This document shows positions 9,458 to 17,751 of a DNA stretch of 64,000 bases, in pieces. The notes beneath the pieces are model-generated. The model had not been told where the DNA came from, ran no database searches, and saw only the letters and a list, made by a program, of their open reading frames with translations. Position numbers and translations under genes: made by a program. This DNA is from an uncultured Pelagibacteraceae bacterium (GTDB lineage Bacteria; Pseudomonadota; Alphaproteobacteria; Pelagibacterales; Pelagibacteraceae), in NCBI GenBank assembly GCA_902524115.1, contig CABZCA010000005.1, positions 1 through 64,000 on the forward strand. The letters are read 5' to 3'. Position 1 is the stretch's first letter; each line of letters opens with the position of its first letter.

Positions 9458-9918
9458 ACTTAAAAGAACTTTATCAAGAAATTATTTTAGAACATGGAAA
9501 AAATCCAAGGAACCTTGGTAAAACACATGAATTTAATAAAGATGCTAAAGGTCATAATCCATTATGTGGAGACAATGTTCATGTTTATCTTAAATTAAAC
9601 GGACAAAAAATAGTCGAGGATATTTCATTTGAGGGAAGTGGATGTGCTATTTCAATGGCATCAGCTTCGATCATGACTGGTTTAATTAAAGGTAAGAATG
9701 AACACGAGGCTAAAGAGATAGTTGAAGATTTTTTAGGAATGATAAAAGAAAATCCAGAATTAAAATCAGAATACTTAAAAGAAGACGAAAAAACTAAATT
9801 AATGTGTTTATCGGGTGTTAAACAATATCCAATGAGAGTTAAGTGTGCAACATTATCGTGGCATACTCTTACATCTGCAATGGATAACTCAAAGGAAATT
9901 ACTAATACCGAGTCTTAA
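9454..9918 (+). CDS. sufU: SufU-type sulfurtransferase / IscU-like protein
   Basis: 154-residue IscU-fold protein. The three ligand Cys are Cys38 in LCGD, Cys64 in GSGCAIS and Cys131 in VKCATLSW, with Asp40 in the CGD motif. An insertion of about 20 residues (81-115, Glu/Lys-rich) between the second and third Cys separates SufU from true IscU, and the IscU LPPVK chaperone motif is absent. SufU proteins studied in Gram-positive bacteria accept persulfide from SufS through a zinc site. The position right after sufS, with no sufE in the operon, supports that role here. It is followed four bases later by sufT. Confidence 0.88.
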   Translation: MNLKELYQEIILEHGKNPRNLGKTHEFNKDAKGHNPLCGDNVHVYLKLNGQKIVEDISFEGSGCAISMASASIMTGLIKGKNEHEAKEIVEDFLGMIKENPELKSEYLKEDEKTKLMCLSGVKQYPMRVKCATLSWHTLTSAMDNSKEITNTES

Positions 9919-9922
9919 CTTT

Positions 9923-10219
9923 ATGGAATTAAAAGAAAAAGTAATTGAAGAAATTAAAAAAATTTATGATCCTGAGATTCCAGTAAATATTTATGAACTT
10001 GGATTAATATATGACATTGCAGTAGATAAAAAAAATATTAGTGTAAAAATGACACTTACTACTCCAAATTGTCCAGTAGCTGAAAGTTTGCCTAAAGAAG
10101 TTAAAGATAGTATCATGCAATTAGAAGAAGTTGATAAAGTAGATTTAGATTTAGTTTGGGAACCACCATGGGACAAATCTATGATGTCAGAGGCAGCAAA
10201 ATTAGAATTAAATTTATGA
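9923..10219 (+). CDS. sufT: SufT / MIP18-family Fe-S maturation protein (DUF59)
   Basis: 98-residue DUF59 protein. Landmarks are YDPEIPVNIYELGLIYDI near the start, the conserved Cys in TTPNCPVAE, and the C-terminal VWEPPWDKSMMSEAAK, all typical of SufT. Family members help maturation of Fe-S proteins but their biochemical step is not settled. The start chosen is ATG at 9923, which gives the normal family N-terminus MELKEKVIEEIKKIYDPE. A longer in-frame extension would run into sufU and has no family support. Its stop overlaps the sufA start (ATGA). Confidence 0.9.
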   Translation: MELKEKVIEEIKKIYDPEIPVNIYELGLIYDIAVDKKNISVKMTLTTPNCPVAESLPKEVKDSIMQLEEVDKVDLDLVWEPPWDKSMMSEAAKLELNL

Positions 10220-10551
10220 CGAAACAAGTTATATCATTAAGCGATCAAGCAGCAGATAGGATAAAAGAAATTATGTCTTCTGCTGACAATGACTCTATTG
10301 GTGTTAGAGTTGGAGTAAAATCAGGTGGATGCGCAGGAATGTCTTATATTATGGAATACACAAAGGATATAAATCCTAATGATGAAGTTATTGAGGATAA
10401 AGGAGTAAAAGTATTCATTGATCCAGCAGCTGTAATGTATCTTTTTGGAACAGAAATGGATTATAAAAAAGAGCAATTTTCTTCTCAATTTGTATTTAAT
10501 AATCCAAATGAAACTGAAAGATGTGGTTGTGGAGAGTCTTTTAAAATTTAA
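10216..10551 (+). CDS. sufA: A-type Fe-S carrier protein SufA/IscA
   Basis: 111-residue A-type carrier that receives clusters from the scaffold and passes them to target apo-proteins. The three conserved Cys are Cys39 in SGGCAGMSY and the C-terminal pair in CGCGESF (about residues 103 and 105). The start chosen is ATG at 10216, overlapping the sufT stop. It gives MTKQVISLSDQAADRI, the normal N-terminus, while earlier in-frame starts fall inside sufT. It is the last gene of the suf operon. A weak 7-bp hairpin (10553-10559 with 10572-10578) follows but lacks a clear U-tract. Confidence 0.93.
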   Translation: MTKQVISLSDQAADRIKEIMSSADNDSIGVRVGVKSGGCAGMSYIMEYTKDINPNDEVIEDKGVKVFIDPAAVMYLFGTEMDYKKEQFSSQFVFNNPNETERCGCGESFKI

Positions 10552-10689
10552 TTATTGGTAATAAGAAATAAACCAATATTGGCCTCTTTTATTCATAGAA
10601 TAAATTTTATTTTCTCTATTTTTAGACTTCTTGGTTTCTGGTTTTTTGTAACCAATAATATTTTTTAATGTTGATATGATCTTTGACAT
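10552..10689 (-). CDS. Possible small hypothetical protein, 45 residues
   Basis: An open frame with ATG at 10689 and TAA at 10552 encodes a basic 45-residue peptide ending in NKRGQYWFISYYQ. It lies on the glnA strand, downstream of glnA, and fills most of the only sizeable gap in the left third of the window. There is no strong ribosome-binding site (only GAAAG upstream) and no domain is recognised. It could equally be a chance frame in noncoding 3' sequence. The rest of the gap (10690-10777) holds a short hairpin, ATTACC-ACA-GGTAAT at 10745-10759, without a U-tract. Confidence 0.3.
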   Translation of the reverse strand: MSKIISTLKNIIGYKKPETKKSKNRENKIYSMNKRGQYWFISYYQ

Positions 10690-10777
10690 ATCTTTCAATA
10701 GCAAAAATAGATGAAATTAGAATTCTAATATAGGAATACCTGCTATTACCACAGGTAATCCCTTAAAATTATGCTTT

Positions 10778-12184
10778 TTAACAGCTATAATACATGTCGA
10801 ATTCAATAGGGTGCGGCGTATGTTCAAAATTATGAATTTCCTCATATTTAAGTTCAATGTACGCATCTATTTGATCATCAGTAAATACATTACCTTGAGT
10901 TAAGAAACTTCTATCTTTATCCAAAGCTTCCATTGCTTCTCTCAAAGAGCCACAAACAGTTGGTACTTTCTTAACTTGCTTCTCTGATAAAGCATAAAGG
11001 TCTTTGTCGAACGATTTACCTGGATCAATTTTATTTTTTATTCCATCAATACCAGCCATAAGCATAGAAGCAAATGTTAAATATGGATTTCCAGACGCAT
11101 CTGGGAACCTGATTTCGCATCTTGCACCTTTTTTACTTAATGTGATTGGAATTCTGCATGAAGCCGATCTATTTCTTGCAGAGTATGCAAGTAAAACAGG
11201 AGCTTCAAATCCTGGTATTAATCTTTTGTAACTATTTGTAGTAGCATTAGCAAATGCATTAATTGCTTTTGCATGCTTTAATACTCCACCAATATAATAA
11301 AGAGCTGTTTGAGATAATCCTGCATATTTGTTTCCAGAAAAAACTGGAGTTTTCCCTTTCCAAATTGATTGGTGAGTATGCATTCCTGAACCATTATCTC
11401 CTTTAACTGGCTTAGGCATAAAAGTTGCAGTTTTACCAAAAGAGTGAGAAACCATTTGAACTACATATTTGTATAGTTGAACGTTGTCTGCTTGATCAAC
11501 TAAAGTTCCAAATAACATTCCAAGTTCATGTTGACTTGGAGCAACTTCATGGTGGTGTTTTTCTACTGTAATTCCAACATCTCTTAGTCCTTTAAGATAT
11601 TCACCTCTCATATCTTGTGCACTATCTACTGGTGGCACAGGAAAATATCCTCCTTTTACTCCAGGTCTATGACCCATATTTCCATTATCATAAGATTTAC
11701 CAGAGTTATAAGGACCTTCTGAACTATCAATTGAAAAACTTGTTTCATTCATATCGTTTTTAATTCTGACGTCATCAAAAACAAAAAACTCAGGCTCAGG
11801 ACCAAAATAAGCTGTATCTCCAATTCCTGATTTCTTTAAATAAGCTTCCGCTTTTTTTGCAATTCCCCTTGGATCTCTTTCATATGGATCTCTCTTAACA
11901 GCATCCAAAATATCACAAAACAAAATTAGTGTATTATGAGATGTGTAAGGATCTATTACTTTTCTACTTAAATCTGGTTTTAATATCATGTCAGACTCAT
12001 TAATTGCTTTCCACCCTGCAATTGATGATCCGTCAAAAAATACACCATCGTTTAACATTTCCTCATCAACAATCGTTGTATCCATTGTTAAATGCTGAAG
12101 TTTACCTCTTGGATCTGTAAATCTAAGATCTACAAATTCTATATTCTTAGACTTCATTAATTTTAGTACGTCCTTAGCGCTCAT
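10778..12184 (-). CDS. glnA: Glutamine synthetase type I
   Basis: 468-residue GS I that makes glutamine from glutamate, ammonia and ATP. Catalytic landmarks are FFDGSSIAGW (N-terminal beta-grasp), GPEPEFFVFD, HHHEVAPSQHELG, NGSGMHTHQSIW and NRSASCRIP. The Tyr of the adenylylation loop is present in FDKDLYALSEKQ, so it is the GSI-beta type that can be adenylylated; no glnE or glnB gene is in the window. A good ribosome-binding site (AGGAG, 12190-12194) precedes the start. The 140-base upstream gap is shared with divergent ybaK-like and contains a leader hairpin. The gene is monocistronic, or followed only by a possible 45-residue frame. Confidence 0.97.
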   Translation of the reverse strand: MSAKDVLKLMKSKNIEFVDLRFTDPRGKLQHLTMDTTIVDEEMLNDGVFFDGSSIAGWKAINESDMILKPDLSRKVIDPYTSHNTLILFCDILDAVKRDPYERDPRGIAKKAEAYLKKSGIGDTAYFGPEPEFFVFDDVRIKNDMNETSFSIDSSEGPYNSGKSYDNGNMGHRPGVKGGYFPVPPVDSAQDMRGEYLKGLRDVGITVEKHHHEVAPSQHELGMLFGTLVDQADNVQLYKYVVQMVSHSFGKTATFMPKPVKGDNGSGMHTHQSIWKGKTPVFSGNKYAGLSQTALYYIGGVLKHAKAINAFANATTNSYKRLIPGFEAPVLLAYSARNRSASCRIPITLSKKGARCEIRFPDASGNPYLTFASMLMAGIDGIKNKIDPGKSFDKDLYALSEKQVKKVPTVCGSLREAMEALDKDRSFLTQGNVFTDDQIDAYIELKYEEIHNFEHTPHPIEFDMYYSC

Positions 12185-12206
12185 ATTATCTCCTATAATT
12201 TTTTAA

Positions 12207-12227
12207 TTTTCTTATCAGTTAAGAAAA
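12207..12227 (-). promoter_or_regulatory. Hairpin in the glnA 5' leader
   Basis: Read on the minus strand, TTTTCTTA and TAAGAAAA form an 8-bp stem around a 5-base loop, 23 bases before the glnA start and just ahead of its ribosome-binding site. An A-rich stretch with a short U pair follows rather than a U-run, so it is not an ordinary terminator. It could stabilise the leader or gate translation. The fold is visible in the sequence; the function is speculative. Confidence 0.35.
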
Positions 12228-12325
12228 GATAAATAATGCCTATTAAATAGATATCACTTATGCTTTTTTTACATGTATATTAACCTTAAAAAATTAGAAT
12301 TTTCAATCAATCCCAAGTTGCAATA

Positions 12326-12805
12326 ATGAGTTTATTAAATAAAGAACCAGTTAAAAGAGCTGAAAAAGCATTAAAAGAATTTGATGAGACTTTATCAGTC
12401 AAAGAATTAGAAAATACAGCAAGAACAGCCGTAGATGCAGCAAAATCGTTAAACTGTGAAGTAGGAGCGATTGTAAAAAGTCTACTTTTTAAAAATGGTG
12501 ATAATTATTTTTTATGTTTAGTCTCTGGTGACAAAAGATGTTCATTAAATAAATTAAAAAAGTTTTTTAATAGTAAAGATTTAAGCATGGCATCTCCAAA
12601 TGACGTGAAAGAACAAACTGGATATACAATTGGAGGAGTCTCTCCGATAGGACACACAAATAGCTTGCAGATATTAGTTGATAGTTCTTTGAATAGATTT
12701 GAAGATTTGTTCGCTGCTGCTGGACACCCAAACTGTATTTTTAAAATAAATTTTGAAGATCTTAAAAAAATTACTAATGGATCAATAGAGGATATAATTG
12801 AATGA
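12326..12805 (+). CDS. YbaK/ProX-type aminoacyl-tRNA deacylase
   Basis: 159-residue single-domain protein of the YbaK / prolyl-tRNA-synthetase-associated editing-domain family. Members hydrolyse mischarged aminoacyl-tRNAs (Cys-tRNA-Pro, Ala-tRNA-Pro and similar). Family features seen are GAIVKSLLFK with the conserved Lys near residue 52, the SGDKRCSLNKLKKF segment, the TGYTIGGVSPIGH motif and a C-terminal AAGHPN loop. Which tRNA is edited cannot be told from sequence. It is the first gene of a two-gene unit; the next gene overlaps by four bases (ATGA). Confidence 0.85.
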   Translation: MSLLNKEPVKRAEKALKEFDETLSVKELENTARTAVDAAKSLNCEVGAIVKSLLFKNGDNYFLCLVSGDKRCSLNKLKKFFNSKDLSMASPNDVKEQTGYTIGGVSPIGHTNSLQILVDSSLNRFEDLFAAAGHPNCIFKINFEDLKKITNGSIEDIIE

Positions 12806-13695
12806 AATCTCCAAACGCTACTGATTATTTTATTCTTACTTGTTTGGCCTTACTTTGGGCTTCAGCTTTTTTTAATATTAAAATTGCAACATATTCTTAT
12901 GGACCATTAACTATAGCTTTTTTAAGAATTTTTTTTGGAATGATACCATTATTATTACTTTGTTATTTCAAAAAAATAAAAATTGAAGCGTTTTCTAAAG
13001 ATTGGAAATGGTTTGCAGCAATTGGTATTATCAATTTAGTTATACCTTTTTTTCTAATAGCATATGGAGTACAAAAAGTACAAAGTAACCTAGCAGCAAT
13101 TTTAATGTCGACTACACCCATAAGTGCAACGATACTTGCACATTTTTTTGCTAAGGGAGAGAGGATCAATTTAATAAAAATATTTGGAATAGTTTTAGGT
13201 TTTTCAGGAATTTTTTATATGTTCTCAGAAAATTTACTAATAAATAACGAAAATTTATTCTCTGCACTTATGATACTTTTAGGATCTACTTTTTATGTTA
13301 TTGGAGGAATTTTAACATTAAAAATTAGTAATAAGAAAAATGAAAATGTAACTGCATCAATTCTTATTTGGGGTGCTATAGTTGTTTGTCCAATATCACT
13401 AATAATTGAGCAACCATGGAATTTAAATCCATCATTAGATTCCACATTATCTTTGATTTATCTTGGTATTTTTCCAACTGGAATTGCATGGTTATTAAGA
13501 TTTATGATTTTAAAGAAAAATGGCTTAGTTTTCCAAAGTCAGGTCGCTTATTTAATACCGATTTTTGGTGTAATTTTGGGATATATTTTCCTAAACGAAT
13601 TAGTGACACCTAAAATTTTAATTGCTCTATGTGCTGTTGTCTTAGGAATTTACTTTGTAAAAAAAGCAGGAGATAAAAAAATACAGAATATATAA
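12802..13695 (+). CDS. EamA/DMT-superfamily transporter
   Basis: 297-residue integral membrane protein with about ten hydrophobic helices arranged as two EamA repeats. LALLWASAFFNIKIA in helix 1 and PLTIAFLRIFFGMIPLLLL are typical of the first repeat. GSTFYVIGGILTLKI and the ...GYIFLNELVTPKILIALCAVVLGIYFV end belong to the second. Family members export amino acids, purines or other small metabolites; the substrate here is unknown. Translation is coupled to the YbaK-type gene by ATGA overlap. It converges with the first Gfo/Idh/MocA gene across a 12-base gap occupied by an AU-rich hairpin. Confidence 0.85.
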   Translation: MKSPNATDYFILTCLALLWASAFFNIKIATYSYGPLTIAFLRIFFGMIPLLLLCYFKKIKIEAFSKDWKWFAAIGIINLVIPFFLIAYGVQKVQSNLAAILMSTTPISATILAHFFAKGERINLIKIFGIVLGFSGIFYMFSENLLINNENLFSALMILLGSTFYVIGGILTLKISNKKNENVTASILIWGAIVVCPISLIIEQPWNLNPSLDSTLSLIYLGIFPTGIAWLLRFMILKKNGLVFQSQVAYLIPIFGVILGYIFLNELVTPKILIALCAVVLGIYFVKKAGDKKIQNI

Positions 13696-13727
13696 AAATA
13701 AATAATCCTAATTTATTTTTAATTTTT
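13694..13727. terminator. AU-rich bidirectional hairpin between convergent genes
   Basis: AAAAATAAAT (13694-13703) pairs with ATTTATTTTT (13711-13720) in a 10-bp stem with a 7-base loop; U-rich sequence follows on the plus strand. It spans the stop codons of the EamA gene and the facing dehydrogenase gene. All base pairs are A-U, so the terminator would be weak. Confidence 0.4.
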
Positions 13728-14724
13728 CAAATTTTTTTGATTTAACTGACTTTTCTGCACCCTCTGCTAAAATTATAGACTTTCTTCCATCTTCAAAAAC
13801 AGCTCTAGGTTTAATATTTTTTTTACAAAAGTTTGCAAGGTCAGATAATTGCAACCTAAAAGCTTCTGCATATCTCTCTATAAAAAAATGGAGAAGAGAG
13901 GATTTATTATTTGTAGAATTTTTTAAAAAGAGATTGGTTTCTGTATGTCTTTTATTATCAGATATCATCATTCCTTTTGTGCCAAAAAGCTCAACTCTTT
14001 GGTCATAACCAAAACTACAATGTCTTGAATTAGTTATAACGCATTGTACTCCTTTTCTTGACTTAAGCACAGTAGTTGCAAGTTCATAGTCTTTAATATT
14101 ATTAAACCTTTGGTCTGATATATTACTTCCAGTAGCAAATACTGATATAAATTCATCTGAACTCAGGTAATATCTTGCTAAATCAAAATCATGAATCATC
14201 ATATCTTTAAAAATTCCCCCCGAAACTTTTAAATAAGATAATGAAGGAGGAGCAGGGTCTCGACTAGTTATAATAATTTTCTCTAGTTTACCTATTTTAT
14301 TTTTCAATAAATTCTTTTTTAGTAAATTATGTCCAGGATCATATCTTCTATTAAAACCTATTTGTACTTTAGGATTAAGTTTTTTAATTTTCTTTAGAGA
14401 TAAATTAATTTTATTTAGATTTAAATCTAGTGGCTTTTCACAAAAGACTACTTTTTTATATATTGCACCCTTTTCAATAAATTTTAAATGTGTAGAAGTA
14501 GAGGAGGCTATAAAAATACATTTAATTTCGTTATCTTTAAAAGCAATATCTGGATTATTTATTGAAATAGCATTAAATCTTTTTGAAATTTTGTTTGATA
14601 TATTTTTATTTAAATCAAAAACATATTTTAAATCAAATTCACTATTTTTTCTTAAATTATTAGCATGCATCTGACCAATTCTACCAAGGCCAAACAGAGC
14701 AGTTTTTATTTTATTTTTACCCAT
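13708..14724 (-). CDS. Gfo/Idh/MocA-family NAD-dependent dehydrogenase (inositol 2-dehydrogenase-like)
   Basis: 338-residue oxidoreductase with an N-terminal Rossmann fold (TALFGLGRIGQMHANNL) and the family's C-terminal alpha/beta domain. Diagnostic features are FCEKPLDLN (catalytic-Lys EKP motif), GFNRRYDPG, and GGIFKDMMIHDFDLARYYL with the conserved Asp and His. This layout resembles myo-inositol 2-dehydrogenases (IolG). The neighbouring iolE gene and iolD 8 kb away support an inositol or inosose substrate, but substrate is not decidable from sequence. The start chosen is the ATG just before GKNKIKTALFG; an ATG nine codons earlier is possible. The 5' end overlaps the next Gfo/Idh gene by 19 bases, indicating a two-gene operon. 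Confidence 0.85.
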   Translation of the reverse strand: MGKNKIKTALFGLGRIGQMHANNLRKNSEFDLKYVFDLNKNISNKISKRFNAISINNPDIAFKDNEIKCIFIASSTSTHLKFIEKGAIYKKVVFCEKPLDLNLNKINLSLKKIKKLNPKVQIGFNRRYDPGHNLLKKNLLKNKIGKLEKIIITSRDPAPPSLSYLKVSGGIFKDMMIHDFDLARYYLSSDEFISVFATGSNISDQRFNNIKDYELATTVLKSRKGVQCVITNSRHCSFGYDQRVELFGTKGMMISDNKRHTETNLFLKNSTNNKSSLLHFFIERYAEAFRLQLSDLANFCKKNIKPRAVFEDGRKSIILAEGAEKSVKSKKFEKLKIN

Positions 14725-15851
14725 CTTTTTTTTCTGTTTGAAACTTTGCATGCTTCAATAAATTTTGCAGTTTCAAGTCCCTCATCCTCATTTGGGTAAA
14801 AGTACCTTTTTTTAGCATTATTTTTCAAAGAATCTGCAAATTCGCGATAAATATTTGCAAATGCATCCAAATATCCTTCTGGATGACCAAATTTTAATCT
14901 AGAAAATTTTTTAGACAATTCAGCATTAAAAAAACCTCTTTCAATAAATTTAACAGCACCATTAGATGGATTAAGTTTTAAATAGTTTGGATCGTTTTGA
15001 ACCCATTCCAAACTTCCTTTCGTTCCAAATATTCTTATCCGTAATCCATAAACCCCACCTCTAGCCATCACACTGGTCCAAAACATTCCTTTAGCTCCAT
15101 TATTAAAATTAATCATTACTTGAGCATTGTTGTCCATTTTAATTTTATTTGAAACTTGTTTAATATCTGCAAAAATAGTTTCACCTTTTAAGCCTGATAT
15201 ATAAGTTGCCATATGATAAGCATGGGAGCCAATTTCGTTTAATACTGCTGAAGCCCCAACAATATTTTTATCTATTTTCCATTTAAACTTTTTCTTTGCA
15301 TTTTTTTGTGAAATATTTTCTCCACCTGACCAATCTTGAACATATTCAACGTTTACGTATTCAACTTTTCCAATTTTACCTTTTTCAACCAATACTTTTG
15401 CCTCTCTAACCATAGGATAAGCAGAGTAATTGTGTGTCAAAGCATACTTAATTTTTTTATTTGATTTTATTTTTTTAAATAATTTTTTAGCTTGAGCAAG
15501 ATTCCCAGCAAATGGTTTATCGGAAACTACATGTATATTTTTATCAATAAATTTTTCTGCAATAATTTGGTGACTTGAAGGAGGTGTCATTATTGCCACG
15601 ACATTAATACCATCTTTTCTTACTGCTTCTCTTTCAGCCATTTCTCTAAAATTTGAATAGCATCTCTCTTTTAAAATACCTAGGCTTTGACCAAAGCTTT
15701 TAGATAGTTTTGAATTTCTCGAAAAAACACCCGCTACTATCTCATATTGATTATCAAATCTTGATGAAATTCTATGAACATGACCAATCCAAGATTTTGG
15801 ACCACCTCCAACTACGCCAAGCTGAATTTTTTTTCCTTTAATTAATCTCAT
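14706..15851 (-). CDS. Gfo/Idh/MocA-family dehydrogenase
   Basis: 381-residue family member, about 40 residues longer than its neighbour. The Rossmann motif is GVVGGGPKSWIGHVHR, with an atypical glycine loop. VVSDKPFAGN is the EKP-equivalent motif (Asp-Lys-Pro), and ALTHNYSAYPMVREAK and LNEIGSHAYHMATYISG provide the substrate-side residues. The start chosen is ATG at 15851 (MRLIKGKKIQLG); a longer frame would run across the divergent iolE start. It is the promoter-proximal gene of the pair, and only 31 bases separate it from iolE on the other strand. Shared control with iolE is therefore likely. Confidence 0.83.
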   Translation of the reverse strand: MRLIKGKKIQLGVVGGGPKSWIGHVHRISSRFDNQYEIVAGVFSRNSKLSKSFGQSLGILKERCYSNFREMAEREAVRKDGINVVAIMTPPSSHQIIAEKFIDKNIHVVSDKPFAGNLAQAKKLFKKIKSNKKIKYALTHNYSAYPMVREAKVLVEKGKIGKVEYVNVEYVQDWSGGENISQKNAKKKFKWKIDKNIVGASAVLNEIGSHAYHMATYISGLKGETIFADIKQVSNKIKMDNNAQVMINFNNGAKGMFWTSVMARGGVYGLRIRIFGTKGSLEWVQNDPNYLKLNPSNGAVKFIERGFFNAELSKKFSRLKFGHPEGYLDAFANIYREFADSLKNNAKKRYFYPNEDEGLETAKFIEACKVSNRKKRWVKIK

Positions 15852-15882
15852 GATTAAATATATCTTAACAAATAAAAAATTT

Positions 15883-16785
15883 ATGTCAGTAAAATTAGGT
15901 ATAGCACCAATCGCTTGGAGTAATGATGACATGCCTGAGCTAGGTGGAGACACTCCTCTTGAGCAATGTTTGTCAGAAGCAAGTCAGGCTGGATTTGTTG
16001 GGATTGAGTCAGGTGGTAAATTCCCAAAAACATCCAAAGAATTATTGCCAAAATTAGATAAGTATAACTTAAAATTATGTTCTGGTTGGTATAGCGGAAA
16101 TCTCAGAAAAAATTCTGTTGAACAAGAAAAAAATTTAATTCAAGACCAACTTAAATTATTTCAAGATTGTGAAGCTCCATGTATCGTTTTTGCTGAAGTT
16201 TTTGGGTCAATACAGGGTGATCCAACAAAAAAACTTTCCAGTAGACCTAAGATGACGGATCAAGAATGGAAAGACTATTGCGCAAAAATATCTGAACTTG
16301 CAAAATATCTTGAAAATGAAGGTATGCCTTTAGCTTACCACCATCATATGGGTACAGTAATAGAAACAGAAGAAGAAACTATTAGATTGCTAGAAAATAC
16401 AAATGATAGTGTAAAATTAACTTTAGATACTGGTCATATGTTATTTGCTCAGGGAAATTCAATTAATATAATTAATAAATTTAAGGAAAGAGTAGTCCAT
16501 ATTCACTGCAAAGATATTAGAGAAGAAGTTTTAAAAAAAGCTCTCTCTGAAGATTTAAGTTTTAGAGATGCGTTTTTAGAGGGTGCTTTTACCGTACCTG
16601 GCGATGGGTGTATAGACTATAAACCTTTGTTTGATATTTTAAAAAAAAATAATTATCAGGGTTGGCTTGTGGTGGAGGCTGAACAAGATCCTAAAAAAGC
16701 TAATCCACTTGAATATGCTATTAAGGGTTACAAATATATTACAGATACTTTAAAAAAATCAAATTTAGAGATTAATAATCTATAA
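15883..16785 (+). CDS. iolE: Inosose dehydratase / TIM-barrel sugar epimerase, IolE-like
   Basis: 300-residue AP-endonuclease-family-2 TIM barrel. The N-terminus KLGIAPIAWSNDDMPELGGD is the signature of myo-inosose-2 dehydratase (IolE). AYHHHMGTVIETEEE, TLDTGHMLFA, VHIHCKD and VVEAEQDP hold the metal ligands (His, Glu, Asp). In Bacillus the enzyme dehydrates 2-keto-myo-inositol to the dione that IolD opens, and iolD is 6 kb downstream. The start chosen is ATG at 15883; a start 11 codons earlier is possible but lies in the 5' end of the divergent gene. The 3' end overlaps the convergent hydroxyacid dehydrogenase by six bases. Confidence 0.88.
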   Translation: MSVKLGIAPIAWSNDDMPELGGDTPLEQCLSEASQAGFVGIESGGKFPKTSKELLPKLDKYNLKLCSGWYSGNLRKNSVEQEKNLIQDQLKLFQDCEAPCIVFAEVFGSIQGDPTKKLSSRPKMTDQEWKDYCAKISELAKYLENEGMPLAYHHHMGTVIETEEETIRLLENTNDSVKLTLDTGHMLFAQGNSINIINKFKERVVHIHCKDIREEVLKKALSEDLSFRDAFLEGAFTVPGDGCIDYKPLFDILKKNNYQGWLVVEAEQDPKKANPLEYAIKGYKYITDTLKKSNLEINNL

Positions 16786-17736
16786 TTTTACTTTTTTACT
16801 ATCTTCAAGTTTACCATCGAAAAAATCAAAAATATTTTGAATAGTTTCTTTTGCCATTCTTGTCATGCATTCCTCAGTGAATGCTGCAGCATGAGGACTT
16901 AGGAAAACTTTGTCATTTTTTAATAGAGGATTATCAGCTTCTGGAGGCTCTACCTCAAATACATCAATTCCTGCTCCAAAAATCAAATTTTCATTCAAAG
17001 CCCTGTCTAAATCTTTTTCATTTATAATACCGCCTCTTGCAGCATTTATAATGATGCAGTTTTTTTTCATCGTTTTAAGTAGTTCATAATTTATAATATT
17101 TTTAGTTTGATCAGTTAAAGGTATATGGAGTGAAACAGCATCCATATCTTTAATAGCATCTGATAAATCTTCAACTTTTTCTCCACCCATTTTGCTTATT
17201 GTTTCTGCATCAACAAATGGATCGTAAACGAAAACATTCATTTCGAATCCCAAACATCTTTTAATCAATGCCTTACCTATTCTTCCAAATCCAGCTATAA
17301 GAATGTTTTTGTCCCAAATCTCTATAGTTTTTGGTAATTTGTTCCTTTCAGTAAATTTTCCACTTTTGACCGAATGGTCATACATACTTTTTCTTTTTGA
17401 GATACTTAAAAGCATAAAAAGAACATGTTCTGCAACTGCTACAGCATTTGCTGTTGCGGTTATTGCTACATCGATATTTCCTTTTTTACAGCTATTTAAA
17501 TCAATATTATCGTAACCAACTCCATGTCTTGAAATTATTTTAAGGTTTTTTGCATTTTCAATTGCCTCTGCAGGTAATAATGATGTTCTTAAAGAAACTG
17601 CATCTGCATCTACAATTTTTTGTTTCACGTTTTCAACACTTAAATCTTCAACTACTTCGTAATTATAGTCACTATTACTTTTTAATAATTCCATACCTTT
17701 TTCATGAATAGGTTGGACAATGAGAATTTTTTTCAT
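16780..17736 (-). CDS. D-isomer-specific 2-hydroxyacid dehydrogenase (SerA-like)
   Basis: 318-residue NAD-dependent enzyme that interconverts 2-hydroxy and 2-keto acids. The substrate domain has RHGVGYDNIDL. The cofactor domain has GFGRIGKALIKRC, then INAARGGIINEKDL with the catalytic Arg, a Glu in EVEPPEADNPLL and His in LSPHAAAFTEECM. It lacks the C-terminal ACT domain of true phosphoglycerate dehydrogenase, so a catabolic sugar-acid or 2-keto-acid role fits better. It is the last gene of a three-gene minus-strand unit with the PhyH-type dioxygenase and the PanE-like reductase, spaced 15 and 20 bases. Confidence 0.87.
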   Translation of the reverse strand: MKKILIVQPIHEKGMELLKSNSDYNYEVVEDLSVENVKQKIVDADAVSLRTSLLPAEAIENAKNLKIISRHGVGYDNIDLNSCKKGNIDVAITATANAVAVAEHVLFMLLSISKRKSMYDHSVKSGKFTERNKLPKTIEIWDKNILIAGFGRIGKALIKRCLGFEMNVFVYDPFVDAETISKMGGEKVEDLSDAIKDMDAVSLHIPLTDQTKNIINYELLKTMKKNCIIINAARGGIINEKDLDRALNENLIFGAGIDVFEVEPPEADNPLLKNDKVFLSPHAAAFTEECMTRMAKETIQNIFDFFDGKLEDSKKVKL

Positions 17737-17751
17737 AATTTTAAAAAAAAA

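Noticed and set aside
9845-9922. Upstream extension of sufT into sufU
   Set aside because: The extension overlaps conserved sufU codons (including the region after the third Cys) and the family N-terminus starts at 9923.
10553-10578. Hairpin after sufA as a suf operon terminator
   Set aside because: A 7-bp stem with a 12-base loop and no U-tract; too weak to call.
15850-15882. Longer iolE start at 15850
   Set aside because: It overlaps the start codon region of the divergent dehydrogenase and adds residues absent from the IolE family; 15883 gives the canonical N-terminus.
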